Positions 8,120 to 17,638 are shown, counted from the first letter of the stretch. The stretch: DNA of 64,000 nucleotides from Modestobacter sp. VKM Ac-2984 (GCF_026967985.1 NZ_JAPVBJ010000003.1:433101-497100), one strand, 5' to 3'. Notes: a model not told the origin generated them from the sequence alone. Made by a program: numbers and translations.

Positions 8120-9148
8120 ATGGTCACAACGCCCTGCACCCCCGCGGCCGCCCCGGCGTCCGCAGCCGGCTGGCCCGACGCGGTGAGCGACCCGGCCGAC
8201 CGGGCCGGTCCCGCCCCGGTGGACGCCGAGGCAGCCCTCGGGTGCTTCGAGGCGGCGGTGTCCTCCGCGTGCGCACCGGTCCGGGTCCGGCCGGTGGAGG
8301 GCGTCGCCTTCCGCGGCCGGCTGCGCAGTGCCGCCGCCGACGGGCTGCTGGTCACCGCACTGCGGACCAGCCCCAACTCGGTGTCCCGCACCGGCCGCCT
8401 GCTCAGCTCCACCGATCCCGAGTTCGTCAAGCTGATCTGGCAGCGCCAGGGCGTCAGCCGGCTCAGCCAGGACGGCCGCCGGGGCGAAGTGCGACCCAAC
8501 GACCTGGTGGTCTACGAGACGACCCGGGCATACCAGCTGGACAGCGCGGGCCCGGACTGGGCGGCGGTCGTCGTCGCCGTCCCGCGGGCCCGGCTCCAGC
8601 CGCACCTCCGGCCCTTCAGCGAGCGCACCGCGGTGCCGGTGCCCGCGACGGGCGGACCGGCACGGGCGCTGGCGTTGATGCTGGCGGAACTGGCCCGGTG
8701 CGAGGACGCCGGGGTGGGCGACTCCCCCGCGGCCTGCCACCTCGGTGATGCCCTGGTGTCGATGGTGCTCGCGGTCTACGCCGGCCTCCCCGAGCTCCCC
8801 GGCGGCAGCGGACCGACCCTCGCCGACCGGGTGCGCACGTACGCGCTGGCACACCTCGGCGATCCCGACCTCGGTGTCGAGTCGATCGCGGTGGCGCTCG
8901 GCGTCTCGGTGCGCCAGGTGCACAAGATGTGCGCCCAGGAGGGGTTCACCGCCGCCGCGTGGATCCGGCGCCGCCGCCTCGAGCGGATCCGCCGCGACCT
9001 GCTCGACCCGACGCTCGCCGGCCGCAGCACCGCGTCGATCGCCGCCCGCTGGGGGATCCTCGACGTCACCCATCTCGCCCGGCAGTTCCGCTCGGCCTTC
9101 GGCGAGCCCCCCGCCGAGCTCCGCCGCCGGCAGACGACCGCGGCCTGA
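8120..9148 (+). CDS. AraC-family transcriptional activator
   Basis: 342 residues. The N-terminal two-thirds resembles the AraC-like ligand-binding domain (PF14525 type), including the RRGEVRPNDLVVYETTRAY segment at about 120-140. The C-terminal domain at about 240-342 has two HTH units, the first in ESIAVALGVSVRQVHKMCAQ and the second in IAARWGILDVTHLARQFRSA. GAGGGAG precedes the ATG. It lies between the racemase and a co-directional amidohydrolase/SDR pair, which are plausible targets. The ligand is unknown. Confidence 0.85.
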   Translation: MVTTPCTPAAAPASAAGWPDAVSDPADRAGPAPVDAEAALGCFEAAVSSACAPVRVRPVEGVAFRGRLRSAAADGLLVTALRTSPNSVSRTGRLLSSTDPEFVKLIWQRQGVSRLSQDGRRGEVRPNDLVVYETTRAYQLDSAGPDWAAVVVAVPRARLQPHLRPFSERTAVPVPATGGPARALALMLAELARCEDAGVGDSPAACHLGDALVSMVLAVYAGLPELPGGSGPTLADRVRTYALAHLGDPDLGVESIAVALGVSVRQVHKMCAQEGFTAAAWIRRRRLERIRRDLLDPTLAGRSTASIAARWGILDVTHLARQFRSAFGEPPAELRRRQTTAA

Positions 9149-9370
9149 CCCGCCGCGCTCCGGCCGCGCCGCGCTCCGGCCGGCGCCGTGCACGAAATGG
9201 CGGCAGGGCGTGCGCGCGATGGTCACCCCTTCCCGCTGCGCCGTCGTGGACTGGCCGGTGTCGGCAACGGCCGGTCGCCGGTCGACCGGTCCACACGCGT
9301 TCGGCAGGCCGTCCAACCCGTGGCCCCGGGCGTTGCGTGTCCCCATCCGCCCACGCCGCTCGGAGGCCTG

Positions 9371-11047
9371 ATGTCCCCCACCCCGCTCGCCGCTGACCTC
9401 CTCGTCACCGGAGGCCGCATCTGGACGTCGGACCCGGCGCGCCCGTGGGCCGAGGCGCTGGCGGCCCGCGACGGGGTGCTGCTGGCGGTCGGGACGGTCG
9501 AGGAGGTCGCACGGCACCGCGGTCCGGACACCGAGGTGCACGACCTGGCCGGGTCGCTGGTGCTGCCGGGGCTGGTCGACGGGCACGTGCACCTGAACCT
9601 GGCCGGGGCCCAGGCGGCGTTCGAGTTGCCGCTGCTGCCGAGCGACTCGCTGGAGGAGGTGCTGGCGAAGGTGCGTGCCTGGGCCGACCGGCTGGAGCCG
9701 GACGCCTGGGTCGTCGGCGGGATCCTCGGCAGCACGCTGGTCGGGCAACTGGCCGAGGAACGTCACCGGCTCGCCCTCGACGAGGCCAGCGGCGGGCGAC
9801 CGGTGCTGCTGCGCGACGACACGATGCACAACCGCTGGGTCAGCTCCCGGGCGCTCGAGCTGATGGGCGTGGGTCCGGACACCCCGGACGTCGAGGGCGG
9901 CCGCTACGTCCGGGACGACGCCGGCCGGCTCACCGGCGTGCTGCACGAGCTGGCCTCCGCGCGGGCTGAGTCGGCCTTCGCCGCCTCGGTCGCCGACCCG
10001 CAGGCCCGCATCCGGGAGGCGGTCGCCACTGCGGTCCGCGTGCTGAACTCCTACGGCATCACCAGCGTGCAGGAGGCCGCCACCATGGGCGCGCCCCTGG
10101 CCGCGCTCCGCGAGCTCGAGGCGCAGGGCGGGCTGACGCTGCGCGTGGTCGCCTCCCTCCCGGTGCGGCCCTTCCTCGAGGACGGCCCGGTGGGCGGGGA
10201 GCTGATCGCCGAGGCGCGGGCGCAGCGCAGCGACCTGGTCCGGCCGGACTTCGTGAAGATCGTGCTGGACGGGGTCCCGATGACCCGGACGACGGCGCTG
10301 CTGGAGCCCTACCTGTGCCGGCACGGCGAGCCGGCCACGACCGGCGACCTCTACTACGACCTGCCCGACCTGGTCGCGGAGGTCGAGCGGTGCCACGACC
10401 TCGGCCTGGGCGCGAAGTTCCACGCGACCGGGGACGCCTCCGTGCGGCTCGTGCTGGACGCCGTCGAGCAGGTGCGCTCCCGCCGGGGGCCCGGCCCGCG
10501 GTTCCAGATCGCGCACGCCGAGTACGTGCACCCCGACGACCTGCGCCGCTTCGCCGCGCTCGACGTGGTCGCCGACGCCTCCCCGTACATCTGGTTCCCC
10601 GGGGTGATCCAGGACAGCATCGCCGCCCACGTGCCCGAGGACGTCGTCGCCGCCTCCTGGCCGTTCCGCGACTTCATCGACTCGGGGGCGCTGGTGGCCG
10701 CGGGGTCGGACTGGCCGTGCGCCGCACCCACCCCGGACCCGTGGACCGGGCTGGAGGCGATGGTCACCCGGCGCAACCCCGATCCCGCGGTGCCCGGTGC
10801 GCTCAACCCGGGGCAGGCGCTGACCGTGCAGGAGGCGGTCACCGCCTTCACCACGCACCCGGCCGAGGCGATGGGCCTCGGCGAGGTGGCCGGGCGGCTC
10901 ACCCCGGGCCGGTCGGCGGACTTCATCGTCCTGGACCGCGACGTCTTCACCGTGGCCCCGGCGCAGGTGCACGCCACCCAGGTGCTGCGCACCTGGTTCG
11001 CCGGCCGCCTGGTGCACACCGCCGACGCCCCGGCTGCGCAGGCATGA
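9371..11047 (+). CDS. Amidohydrolase, YtcJ / N-substituted formamide deformylase-like
   Basis: 558 residues, typical for the YtcJ group. The metal-binding HxH is at 72-74 (LVDGHVHLNLAG). Further signatures are KIVLDGVPM, KFHATGD, FQIAHAEYV, and the Asp of GSDWPCAAPTPDPW. Near the C-terminus is the GRLTPGRSADFIVLDRD segment that ends this superfamily. The enzyme hydrolyses an amide- or ring-type bond, but the substrate cannot be predicted. The ATG at 9371 follows CGGAGG by 4 nt; the frame opens earlier at 9188 but without family sequence. The SDR gene follows after 43 nt and is likely in the same operon. Confidence 0.82.
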   Translation: MSPTPLAADLLVTGGRIWTSDPARPWAEALAARDGVLLAVGTVEEVARHRGPDTEVHDLAGSLVLPGLVDGHVHLNLAGAQAAFELPLLPSDSLEEVLAKVRAWADRLEPDAWVVGGILGSTLVGQLAEERHRLALDEASGGRPVLLRDDTMHNRWVSSRALELMGVGPDTPDVEGGRYVRDDAGRLTGVLHELASARAESAFAASVADPQARIREAVATAVRVLNSYGITSVQEAATMGAPLAALRELEAQGGLTLRVVASLPVRPFLEDGPVGGELIAEARAQRSDLVRPDFVKIVLDGVPMTRTTALLEPYLCRHGEPATTGDLYYDLPDLVAEVERCHDLGLGAKFHATGDASVRLVLDAVEQVRSRRGPGPRFQIAHAEYVHPDDLRRFAALDVVADASPYIWFPGVIQDSIAAHVPEDVVAASWPFRDFIDSGALVAAGSDWPCAAPTPDPWTGLEAMVTRRNPDPAVPGALNPGQALTVQEAVTAFTTHPAEAMGLGEVAGRLTPGRSADFIVLDRDVFTVAPAQVHATQVLRTWFAGRLVHTADAPAAQA

Positions 11048-11090
11048 CCCGCGCGACGACCCCGGAGGCGCAGCCACCGGTCAGCACCCC

Positions 11091-11894
11091 GTGAGCTCCG
11101 ACCGGGTCACGCTCGTCACCGGCGGCGGCGCCGGCATCGGCGCGGCGACTGCTCGCACGCTGGTGAGCGCCGGGTCCCGCGTCGCCGTCTGCGGTCGCCG
11201 CCCCGAGCCGCTGCAGCGGACGGCGCAGGAGACCGGCGGGTTCGCCGTGACCGGCGACGTCGCCGACCCGGTCGACGCCGCCCGGGTCGTCGAGCGCACC
11301 GTCGAGCACTTCGGCCGGCTCGACGGCCTGGTGCTCAACGCCGGGGTGATGCACCCCGGGGCGCTGCTGGACGTCTCCCCCGAGGCGTTCGAGGCGACGC
11401 TGCGGGTCAACGTCGGCGGTCTGTACCACGTGCTCCGGGCAGCGCTGCCGCACCTGCTGGCGGCCCGGGGGGCGGTGGTCACCGTGGCCTCGGTGGCCGG
11501 CCTGCGCGCCAGCGCGGAGATGTCGGTCTACGCCGCCTCGAAGGCGGCCGCCACCGCGCTCACCCAGTCCCTGGCCGTCGACTACGGCCCCCAGGGGCTG
11601 CGGGCGAACGTGGTCTGCCCCGGCTGGACGGCGACCGAGATGGCGGACGCGGAGATGGCGGAGTTCGGCGGTCCCCGCGGCCTCGACGGCGACGCCGCCT
11701 ACGCACTCGTGACCTCACTGGTCCCCGCGCGCCGGCCGGCCGGCGCCGACGAGGTCGCCGCGTGCATCGCCTGGCTGCTGTCGGAGCAGGCGCGCTACGT
11801 CAACGCGGCGGTCATCCCGGTCGACGGCGGGCAGGTGGCCGTGGACGTGGGCACGGTGCCCTTCGACCCGCGGGTCTCCGTCGACCGGTCCTGA
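11091..11894 (+). CDS. Short-chain dehydrogenase/reductase
   Basis: 267 residues, classical SDR. The nucleotide-binding TGGGAGIG is at residues 10-17, NAG after the fourth strand, and the catalytic Tyr-Lys in YAASK. The C-terminus GGQVAVDVG is typical. A GTG start at 11091 puts the glycine motif at the expected distance from the N-terminus; no good ribosome binding site is visible. The gene follows the amidohydrolase and may oxidise or reduce its product. Substrate unknown. Confidence 0.8.
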   Translation: MSSDRVTLVTGGGAGIGAATARTLVSAGSRVAVCGRRPEPLQRTAQETGGFAVTGDVADPVDAARVVERTVEHFGRLDGLVLNAGVMHPGALLDVSPEAFEATLRVNVGGLYHVLRAALPHLLAARGAVVTVASVAGLRASAEMSVYAASKAAATALTQSLAVDYGPQGLRANVVCPGWTATEMADAEMAEFGGPRGLDGDAAYALVTSLVPARRPAGADEVAACIAWLLSEQARYVNAAVIPVDGGQVAVDVGTVPFDPRVSVDRS

Positions 11895-11924
11895 CCCGCC
11901 CCCGGCCCGCCCGCCAGCCGAGGT

Positions 11925-11953
11925 CCCGGCCGGGGCACCAGCCCCCGGCCGGG
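11925..11953. terminator. Bidirectional terminator hairpin
   Basis: CCCGGCCGGGG and CCCCGGCCGGG form an 11-bp stem with a 7-nt loop, placed between the convergent SDR gene and the ABC permease gene. Confidence 0.6.
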
Positions 11954-11962
11954 GTCGCCGGC

Positions 11963-13036
11963 TCAGCCGGTCGCGGCCGCCTCGTCGGGCCGATGGGCCT
12001 CCCGGGCCTGCATCTTCCCGCGGACGACGTGGGTGCCGGCGGCGATGGCGATCGCCGCGACCAGCGCGAGGCCGCTGGCGACGTTCTGCCAGAAGGTGGT
12101 GACGCCCAGCAGCGTGAGGCCGTTGCGCAGCAGCCCCATGAACAGCACCCCGACCAGGACGTCGACCATGCTGCCCTCGCCGCCGGTGAGCGCGATGCCG
12201 CCGAGCAGCACGGCGGTGATCACCGACAGCTCGAAACCGGCGCCCAGCTGGCCGGCCGGGGCGCTGTTGAGCCGGGCGACGGTGATGGCGCCGGCCAGTC
12301 CGGCCGCGGCCCCGCTGGTGACGAACAGCAGGAACGGGATGCGCCGCACGTCGACCCCCGACAGGTAGGCGGCCTCCCGGTTCACCCCGATCGCGTAGAC
12401 GTGCCGCCCGGCCGGCGTGCGGGTGAGGAACACCCCGGCGGCCAGGAGCACGGCCACCGCCAGCAGCGCCGGCAGCGGGATCCCGGCGACGTTGCCGATG
12501 CCCAGGAAGCCGAAGGCCTCCCCGAAGTTGCTCAGCGGCAACGGGCTGACCAGCTGGGCGACGCCGCGGACTGCGGTGAGCATGCCCAGGGTCACGATGA
12601 AGGAGGAGAGCCCGAACACGGTGGCCAGCACGGCGTTGACCACCCCGACCGCGGCACCGGCCAGCAGCGCACACCCGACGGCGACCAGCGGGGATGCGCC
12701 GGACTGCACCACCTTGCCGGCCACCACGCCGCCCAGGGCGAGGGTCGACCCGACCGACAGGTCGATGTAGCCGGCGATCACCAGCATCGCGACCGGGGCG
12801 GCGACGATCGCGATGACCGCCGCGTCCAGGAAGACCCCGCGCAGGTTGCCCCAACCCAGCTGTGACCCGGTGGCCAGCTGGACGCCGGCCACCATCACCA
12901 CCAGCAGCACGAGCAGCGGGTTCTTCACCAGCCAGCCCGCGGCGGCGGCCACCGGGGAGGGTGCCGCGGCAGCGCGCCCGGTGGACGGGGGACGACGGTC
13001 GGCACCGTCGACGGTGGGAGGTGAGGCGGTCGTCAT
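11963..13036 (-). CDS. Sugar ABC transporter permease, RbsC family
   Basis: 357 residues with eight or more hydrophobic segments and the BPD_transp_2 signatures of ribose-type importers (IDLSVGSTLALGGVV, GLSSFIVTLGMLTAVRG, TGGEGSMVDVLVGVLFMGLL). About 30 disordered residues lead. Its ATG at 13036 shares one base with the TGA of the ATPase gene, so the two are translationally coupled. It forms the membrane channel of the importer with the ATPase and binding protein upstream. Substrate probably a sugar, not identified. Confidence 0.88.
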   Translation of the reverse strand: MTTASPPTVDGADRRPPSTGRAAAAPSPVAAAAGWLVKNPLLVLLVVMVAGVQLATGSQLGWGNLRGVFLDAAVIAIVAAPVAMLVIAGYIDLSVGSTLALGGVVAGKVVQSGASPLVAVGCALLAGAAVGVVNAVLATVFGLSSFIVTLGMLTAVRGVAQLVSPLPLSNFGEAFGFLGIGNVAGIPLPALLAVAVLLAAGVFLTRTPAGRHVYAIGVNREAAYLSGVDVRRIPFLLFVTSGAAAGLAGAITVARLNSAPAGQLGAGFELSVITAVLLGGIALTGGEGSMVDVLVGVLFMGLLRNGLTLLGVTTFWQNVASGLALVAAIAIAAGTHVVRGKMQAREAHRPDEAAATG

Positions 13037-14535
13037 CAGGAGGGCTCCAGCTCGGTGTGGATGAGGTCGAGCAGCTGCTCTTCGCCGGTGTGGCGCATGT
13101 CGAGGTCGTCGACGACCCGGCCCCGGCGCATCACCAGGCAGCGCTGGGCCAGCGCGACCACCTCGTCGGGGTCGTTGCTGGCGAACAGCACCGCCAGGCC
13201 GCGCTCTGCGGCCACCTGCCGCAGCACCTCGTAGATCTCGGCCCGGGCGCCGACGTCGACGCCCTGGGTCGGGTCGTCCAGCAGGAGCACCCGGGTGCCG
13301 GCCCGGTCGTTGACCCAGCGGGCGATGAGCACCTTCTGCTGGTTGCCGCCGGACAGCCGGGACACCGGCACCTCCGGGTCCGCCGGGCGCAGGCCGAACG
13401 CGGCGGCGGTGTTCCGGAAGACCTCCTGCTCGGCCCGGGGGCGGCGCCACCCGGCGCGCGCGGTGAGCGACATGACCCGCAGCACGGTGTTCTCCCCGGA
13501 GGACAGGGAGCCGAAGAGCCCCTGCCGGAGCCGGTCACCGGGGACCAGCGCGAGCCCGGCGCGGAGCGCGTCGTCGGGACGGCGGACCCGCACCGTGCGC
13601 CCGTCCACGGCGACCGTGCCGGAGGTGACCGGCCGGCGACCGAAGAGCGTCTCCAGCAGCCGCGACCGGCCTGACCCGACGAGCCCGTAGAGGCCGACGA
13701 TCTCGCCCGGGCGCACCACCAGGGAGACGTCGTGCAGGCCCGGTGCCTCCAGGTGGTCGACGGCCAGCGCCGGGGGCGTGTCCGGGTCCACCGGCCGCGG
13801 CGCCACGGCCGCCCCGTGCGCACGGCCGCTCACCGCGGTCACCAGGTCGGTCTTGCTGACCCCCGCCATCGGCTGGGACCACACGACCCGCCCGTCCCGC
13901 ATCACGGTGGTGCGATCGGCGAGCTCGACGACCTCGTTGAGCAGGTGGGTCACGTACAGGACGGCGATCCCCTCGGCCTTGAGCAGTCGCACCAGGTCGG
14001 CCAGCCGGCGTGACTCCACCGGGGACAGCGCGGCGCTCGGCTCGTCCAGGACGAGCAGCCGCGCGTCCCGGCTCAGCGCCTTCGCGATCTCCACCAGCTG
14101 CCGCTGGCCGATGGTCAGCTGCCGGACCGGGGTGTCCGGGGAGACGTCCAGGCCCACCCGCTCCAGCAGGCGCACCGCCCGCGACCGCTGGTCGGCCCGG
14201 CGCAGGAAGACCCCCGCCGTCGTCGTCTCCTGGCCGAGGAAGAGGTTCTCGGTGACGTCGAGCCGGTCGATGAGGCTCAGGTGCTGGTAGATCACCGCGA
14301 TCCCCGCGGCGATGGAGGACCGGGGGTCCAGTGCGTCGTACGTCGTCCCGCCGATCGTGATGGAGCCGGCGCTGGGTGCGGTCCCACCGCCGAGGCACTT
14401 GATCACCGTGGACTTGCCGGCGCCGTTGTGGCCGAGCAGGGCGTGCACCTCACCGGCGGCGATGTCCAGGTCGACGTCGTCGAGCGCCAGGGTCGGGCCG
14501 TACCTCTTGGTGAGGCCACGGATGGAGACGGTCAT
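13036..14535 (-). CDS. Sugar ABC transporter ATP-binding protein, RbsA family (two ATPase domains)
   Basis: 499 residues with tandem nucleotide-binding domains. Domain 1 has Walker A GHNGAGKST and Walker B LLVLDEPSAAL, and in place of the canonical LSGGQ signature it reads LTIGQRQLVEIAKAL. Domain 2 has a degenerate Walker A (GLVGSGRSRL), an intact LSGGNQQKVLIARW and VLLLDDPTQGVD. Such asymmetry is normal for RbsA and MglA proteins. I use the ATG at 14535 because AGGA precedes it; two in-frame ATGs upstream (14550, 14586) are alternatives. The binding-protein gene lies 107 bp upstream with a hairpin in the gap. Confidence 0.88.
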   Translation of the reverse strand: MTVSIRGLTKRYGPTLALDDVDLDIAAGEVHALLGHNGAGKSTVIKCLGGGTAPSAGSITIGGTTYDALDPRSSIAAGIAVIYQHLSLIDRLDVTENLFLGQETTTAGVFLRRADQRSRAVRLLERVGLDVSPDTPVRQLTIGQRQLVEIAKALSRDARLLVLDEPSAALSPVESRRLADLVRLLKAEGIAVLYVTHLLNEVVELADRTTVMRDGRVVWSQPMAGVSKTDLVTAVSGRAHGAAVAPRPVDPDTPPALAVDHLEAPGLHDVSLVVRPGEIVGLYGLVGSGRSRLLETLFGRRPVTSGTVAVDGRTVRVRRPDDALRAGLALVPGDRLRQGLFGSLSSGENTVLRVMSLTARAGWRRPRAEQEVFRNTAAAFGLRPADPEVPVSRLSGGNQQKVLIARWVNDRAGTRVLLLDDPTQGVDVGARAEIYEVLRQVAAERGLAVLFASNDPDEVVALAQRCLVMRRGRVVDDLDMRHTGEEQLLDLIHTELEPS

Positions 14536-14600
14536 GCGGGGTCCTGTCATCCGGGGTGCAGGGGTGCAGTCGCGCGGGTCGGTCACGCACGGGGCAGGGA

Positions 14601-14638
14601 CCGGGAACGGCGGCCAGGGGGCCGGCCGCCGCTCCCGG
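14601..14638 (-). terminator. Intercistronic hairpin after the binding-protein gene
   Basis: Arms 14601-14615 and 14624-14638 give a 15-bp stem with one G-U-type mismatch and an 8-nt loop. It starts 4 nt after the binding-protein stop codon and before the ATPase gene on the same strand. Such hairpins often attenuate downstream genes or stabilise binding-protein mRNA. Confidence 0.6.
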
Positions 14639-14642
14639 CGGC

Positions 14643-15644
14643 TCAGCCGCCGAAGGCGGTGATGTACTCCTGCAGGTCGGGGCTGTCCGGGGTGACCAGG
14701 TACACCGGGACATCGGTCTCCGGCTCCTCCCCGCGGCCCAGGGCCAGCGGGATGTCGATGGTCGCCTTCACGATGTCCTCGGACTTGACGGTGACGACGC
14801 CGCGCACGAAGTTCCCCTGCTGCATCTCCTGGAACAGCGAGAGGTTGCCGTCCAGCCCCCCGACGTAGGTCTCCGGGTCGTCCGCGGCCCGGCCGGCGGA
14901 CAGCAGGGCCTGGTAGGCGCCCTGGGCGGCGTCACCGACGGCGGCCAGCACGATGTCCACGTCGGGGTTCGAGGCCAGCACCGAGTTGGTGACCGTGAGC
15001 GCCTCCTGCGGGGTGACGGCCTGCTGCTGGGCGACGATCTCGGCGTCCGGGGCGGCGGCGCGCAGACCCTCGAGGATCCCGTTGGTCCGCTCCTGCCCGA
15101 TCTGGGTCAGCTGGTCCTCCAGCACCAGCACCGTGGGGGCCTCGCCGAGGTTCTCCTGCGCCCACTGGCCGGCGTCCTCGCCGAGCATCCGCCCGGACTC
15201 GGTGAAGCTGAACTGCAGCGTGCTGCTCTGGTTCTCCAGGTCGCCGCCGTAGGTGACCCAGTACTTGCCGGCGTCCATGTACTGCTGCGCGAGGGAGTCG
15301 ACGCTGGCCGGGTCCATCGGGAAGGACACCACCGCGTCCACGTCGCTGTTGAGGTAGGTGGTCAGGTTCGACACCTGCGTCGACAGGTCGCTGTTGTCGT
15401 TGGTGAACTCGACGGTCACGCCCTGTTCCGCGGCGTAGTCCTGCATCTGCTGGCTCAGCACCGCGTAGATCGGCAGGGACGTGAAGGGGAAGTCGAAGAG
15501 GATCGTGTCGACCTCGGTGTCGCCACCGTCGGGAGCGGGCGCGGCGCTGCCGCTCTCGGTCGTGGTGCTGCAACCGGTGAGGGCCAGGGTCACCGCGAGC
15601 GGCGCGACGACGGCGGCGGTGGCTCGATGACGGCGTGCGGACAT
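14643..15644 (-). CDS. Sugar ABC transporter substrate-binding lipoprotein
   Basis: 333 residues. A signal sequence ends in the lipobox LTGC at about residues 22-25, after which the mature Cys would be lipidated. The rest fits the periplasmic binding protein type-I fold (Peripla_BP_4): TNDNSDLSTQVSNLTTYL, VVSFPMDPASV, VGGLDGNLS and an exported C-terminus rich in acidic residues. It delivers substrate to the permease/ATPase encoded downstream. The ATG at 15644 is preceded by GGAGAG and GAGG; the longer open frame has no signal-peptide character. Confidence 0.88.
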   Translation of the reverse strand: MSARRHRATAAVVAPLAVTLALTGCSTTTESGSAAPAPDGGDTEVDTILFDFPFTSLPIYAVLSQQMQDYAAEQGVTVEFTNDNSDLSTQVSNLTTYLNSDVDAVVSFPMDPASVDSLAQQYMDAGKYWVTYGGDLENQSSTLQFSFTESGRMLGEDAGQWAQENLGEAPTVLVLEDQLTQIGQERTNGILEGLRAAAPDAEIVAQQQAVTPQEALTVTNSVLASNPDVDIVLAAVGDAAQGAYQALLSAGRAADDPETYVGGLDGNLSLFQEMQQGNFVRGVVTVKSEDIVKATIDIPLALGRGEEPETDVPVYLVTPDSPDLQEYITAFGG

Positions 15645-15962
15645 GAGGGCCTCGTTCTCTCCAGCGCGGGACGGGGGCGGGCCCCGGTCTCGACGGGCGA
15701 GCCGGGTCCGCCGAGTGGTGACCGGGCCGAACTGCTCCGCCCGGCACCACCCGGCGGCTGTGCGCTGTCCGGTAGACCCTCGGGCCGGACCGCACCCGTC
15801 GACGACCATCGCGCGCACCCGATCTCGCCCTTTCGCGCACCGTGGGCCGCTCCGCCCGGCGGCGCGCACGCCACAGCCAGCCGCACGGGGACGGGTCCGG
15901 TGAGCGTGCTGTCCCGGCACGTCCCGGCTCGGCCGAGGGACGCGTGGACCGTCCCGGGCTGC
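15645..15962. other. Intergenic region upstream of the sugar transporter operon
   Basis: 318 bp without a recognisable gene. It must contain the operon promoter, but no clear -35/-10 pair is visible. A weak 6-bp hairpin at 15937-15955, just after the exporter gene, may be a terminator. Confidence 0.4.
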
Positions 15963-17366
15963 TCAGTGGGTCGTGGTCGCCTGCCGGCGCACCCGCCGGT
16001 CGAAACGGTCGCCCCGGGCGCCCAGCGGCCGGCCGAAGAACCTGCCCAGCACGACGCCGGCGGCGAGCGCCAGCCCGATCGCCGCGGCGCCGACGAGCCC
16101 GTTCACCCCACCGCCGACGTCTCCCTCGACGACGACCGCGAACAGCCCGCGGTAGATGGTCAGGCCGGGCAGCAGCGGGACGATGCCGCAGATCGCGACG
16201 AGCAGCGGCGGGATCCGGAGCCGTTCGGTCAGCGACTCCCCGCAGAACCCGGCGACGATGGCCGCGGCCGCACTCGCCACCGCGGGGCCGGCACCGAACG
16301 CGGCGGTCGCCGACGCGGTCGCCCACGCCAGCGCACCGGCCATCGTGGCGACGGCGATGGCCGCCGGGCGCGCGTAGGAGGCCAGTGCCCACGCCCCGGC
16401 CATCCCGGCGGCCGCGGCCAGCGTCACGGCGAACGGCACGCCGTACGCCGACGGGTCGAGCACGGCCAACGGGACCGCAGCCCGCTGCGCCAGGTCCAGG
16501 ACCGCGGCGATGCCGACGACGATCCCGGTGGTCAGGGTGAGCACCTCGAATCCCCGCGCCGCAGCGGTGACCGGGAAGCCGCTGATCGCGTCCTCGGCGG
16601 CGCCCACGAAGGAGAGGCCTGCCAGGAGCACCACGATCCCGGCGGCGACGACCAGCGAGGTGCGGACCTGGACCTCCCAGACGACGAGCAGGACGGCCGT
16701 CGCCGTGGCCACCGCCGCACCGGCGACCTGCTGGAAGAACATCGGCAGCCCGCGCCGGTCGAGCGCGCGGATCGTCTGCTCGATCGCGGCCGTGGTCACC
16801 GATGCCACCAGGGCCACCAGCCAGCCACCACCGAGCAGGAAGGCGACGCAGCCCGCCACGCCCGACCAGCCGAGTGCGTGGATGGACCGGCGGTAGGGGT
16901 GCGGCGCAGCCAGGACCTCGTCCAGCTGGCGGTGCGCGTCCTCCAGCGCGAGCCCCTTCGCCTTGATCGCTGCCGCCAGGTCCGTGACCCCCTGCAGCCG
17001 GGTGTAGTCCAGCCCCCGAGGTCGGACGATGCGCATCAGCATCAGCGGCGGGACGTCGTCCGGGTCCCAGCTGATGGTCAGCGACGTGAAGGTGATGTCG
17101 ACCTGGCAGTCGGTCAACCCGTAGGCCGCCGCCACGCGCAGGACCGTGGCGGTCACGTCGGCCGCCGAGGCCCCGACCGCCATCATCGACTCCCCGATGC
17201 GGAGGGCCAGACCCAGCGCCGACCGGGCGGTGCCCGAGTCGACCGGGCTGGGCCGGGCGCGCAGCGCGAAGGGCGCCGTCGGCGGCCCGGATCCCGAGAT
17301 CGCCTTCCTCGCGCGGTCCGGCAGGCGGGAGAAGAGCTGCCTGCGGCCGCGGGTCGAGGAGGGCAC
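15963..17366 (-). CDS. thrE: ThrE-type threonine/serine exporter
   Basis: 467 residues. The N-terminal cytoplasmic ThrE domain at about 45-190 contains RIGESMMAVGASAADVTATV and the QVDITFTSLTISW segment. Then come about ten membrane segments, including the second ThrE-like membrane domain. The architecture and length match Corynebacterium ThrE, a proton-dependent exporter of threonine and serine. The GTG start at 17366 has only a weak GGCGGA ribosome binding site. No catabolic neighbour is functionally linked, so the exported solute is inferred from family only. Confidence 0.82.
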   Translation of the reverse strand: MPSSTRGRRQLFSRLPDRARKAISGSGPPTAPFALRARPSPVDSGTARSALGLALRIGESMMAVGASAADVTATVLRVAAAYGLTDCQVDITFTSLTISWDPDDVPPLMLMRIVRPRGLDYTRLQGVTDLAAAIKAKGLALEDAHRQLDEVLAAPHPYRRSIHALGWSGVAGCVAFLLGGGWLVALVASVTTAAIEQTIRALDRRGLPMFFQQVAGAAVATATAVLLVVWEVQVRTSLVVAAGIVVLLAGLSFVGAAEDAISGFPVTAAARGFEVLTLTTGIVVGIAAVLDLAQRAAVPLAVLDPSAYGVPFAVTLAAAAGMAGAWALASYARPAAIAVATMAGALAWATASATAAFGAGPAVASAAAAIVAGFCGESLTERLRIPPLLVAICGIVPLLPGLTIYRGLFAVVVEGDVGGGVNGLVGAAAIGLALAAGVVLGRFFGRPLGARGDRFDRRVRRQATTTH

Positions 17367-17548
17367 TCCGCCAGGCTACGGATCACGGGCGGCGTGCACC
17401 GCCGCTGATGACGGGGCGGCTCGTGGCCTTGCCCACACAGCTCCCGGGTCACCGCCGCCGGCCAGCGCACGGGCCCTTCCTCACCGTACGAACCGACGCG
17501 CGCACACCGACCGAGCGTCCGTCGACCGGCCGTACCGGCTCCGTTTAC

Positions 17549-17564
17549 CGGACGGATCCGTCCG
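17549..17564. promoter_or_regulatory. Perfect 16-bp palindrome upstream of the alkaline phosphatase gene
   Basis: CGGACGGATCCGTCCG is self-complementary. It ends 16 bp before TAGCGT (17581-17586), a candidate -10 box, so it would overlap the -35 region, as an operator would. Confidence 0.5.
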
Positions 17565-17638
17565 ATTCACTCGGGCTCCCTAGCGTCGAGGAGCGCCGCC
17601 GGTCCCGGCGGACAGGCCCACCGCTCACTGGGAGAGTC

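Noticed and set aside
9151-9181. Two direct copies of a 15-bp GC-rich unit after the AraC gene
   Set aside because: Only two copies of low-complexity sequence, no relation to a gene or terminator; no function can be argued.
12862-13674. Plus-strand open frame opposite the sugar ABC ATPase
   Set aside because: A shadow of the conserved ATPase frame; no ribosome binding site or recognisable motif.
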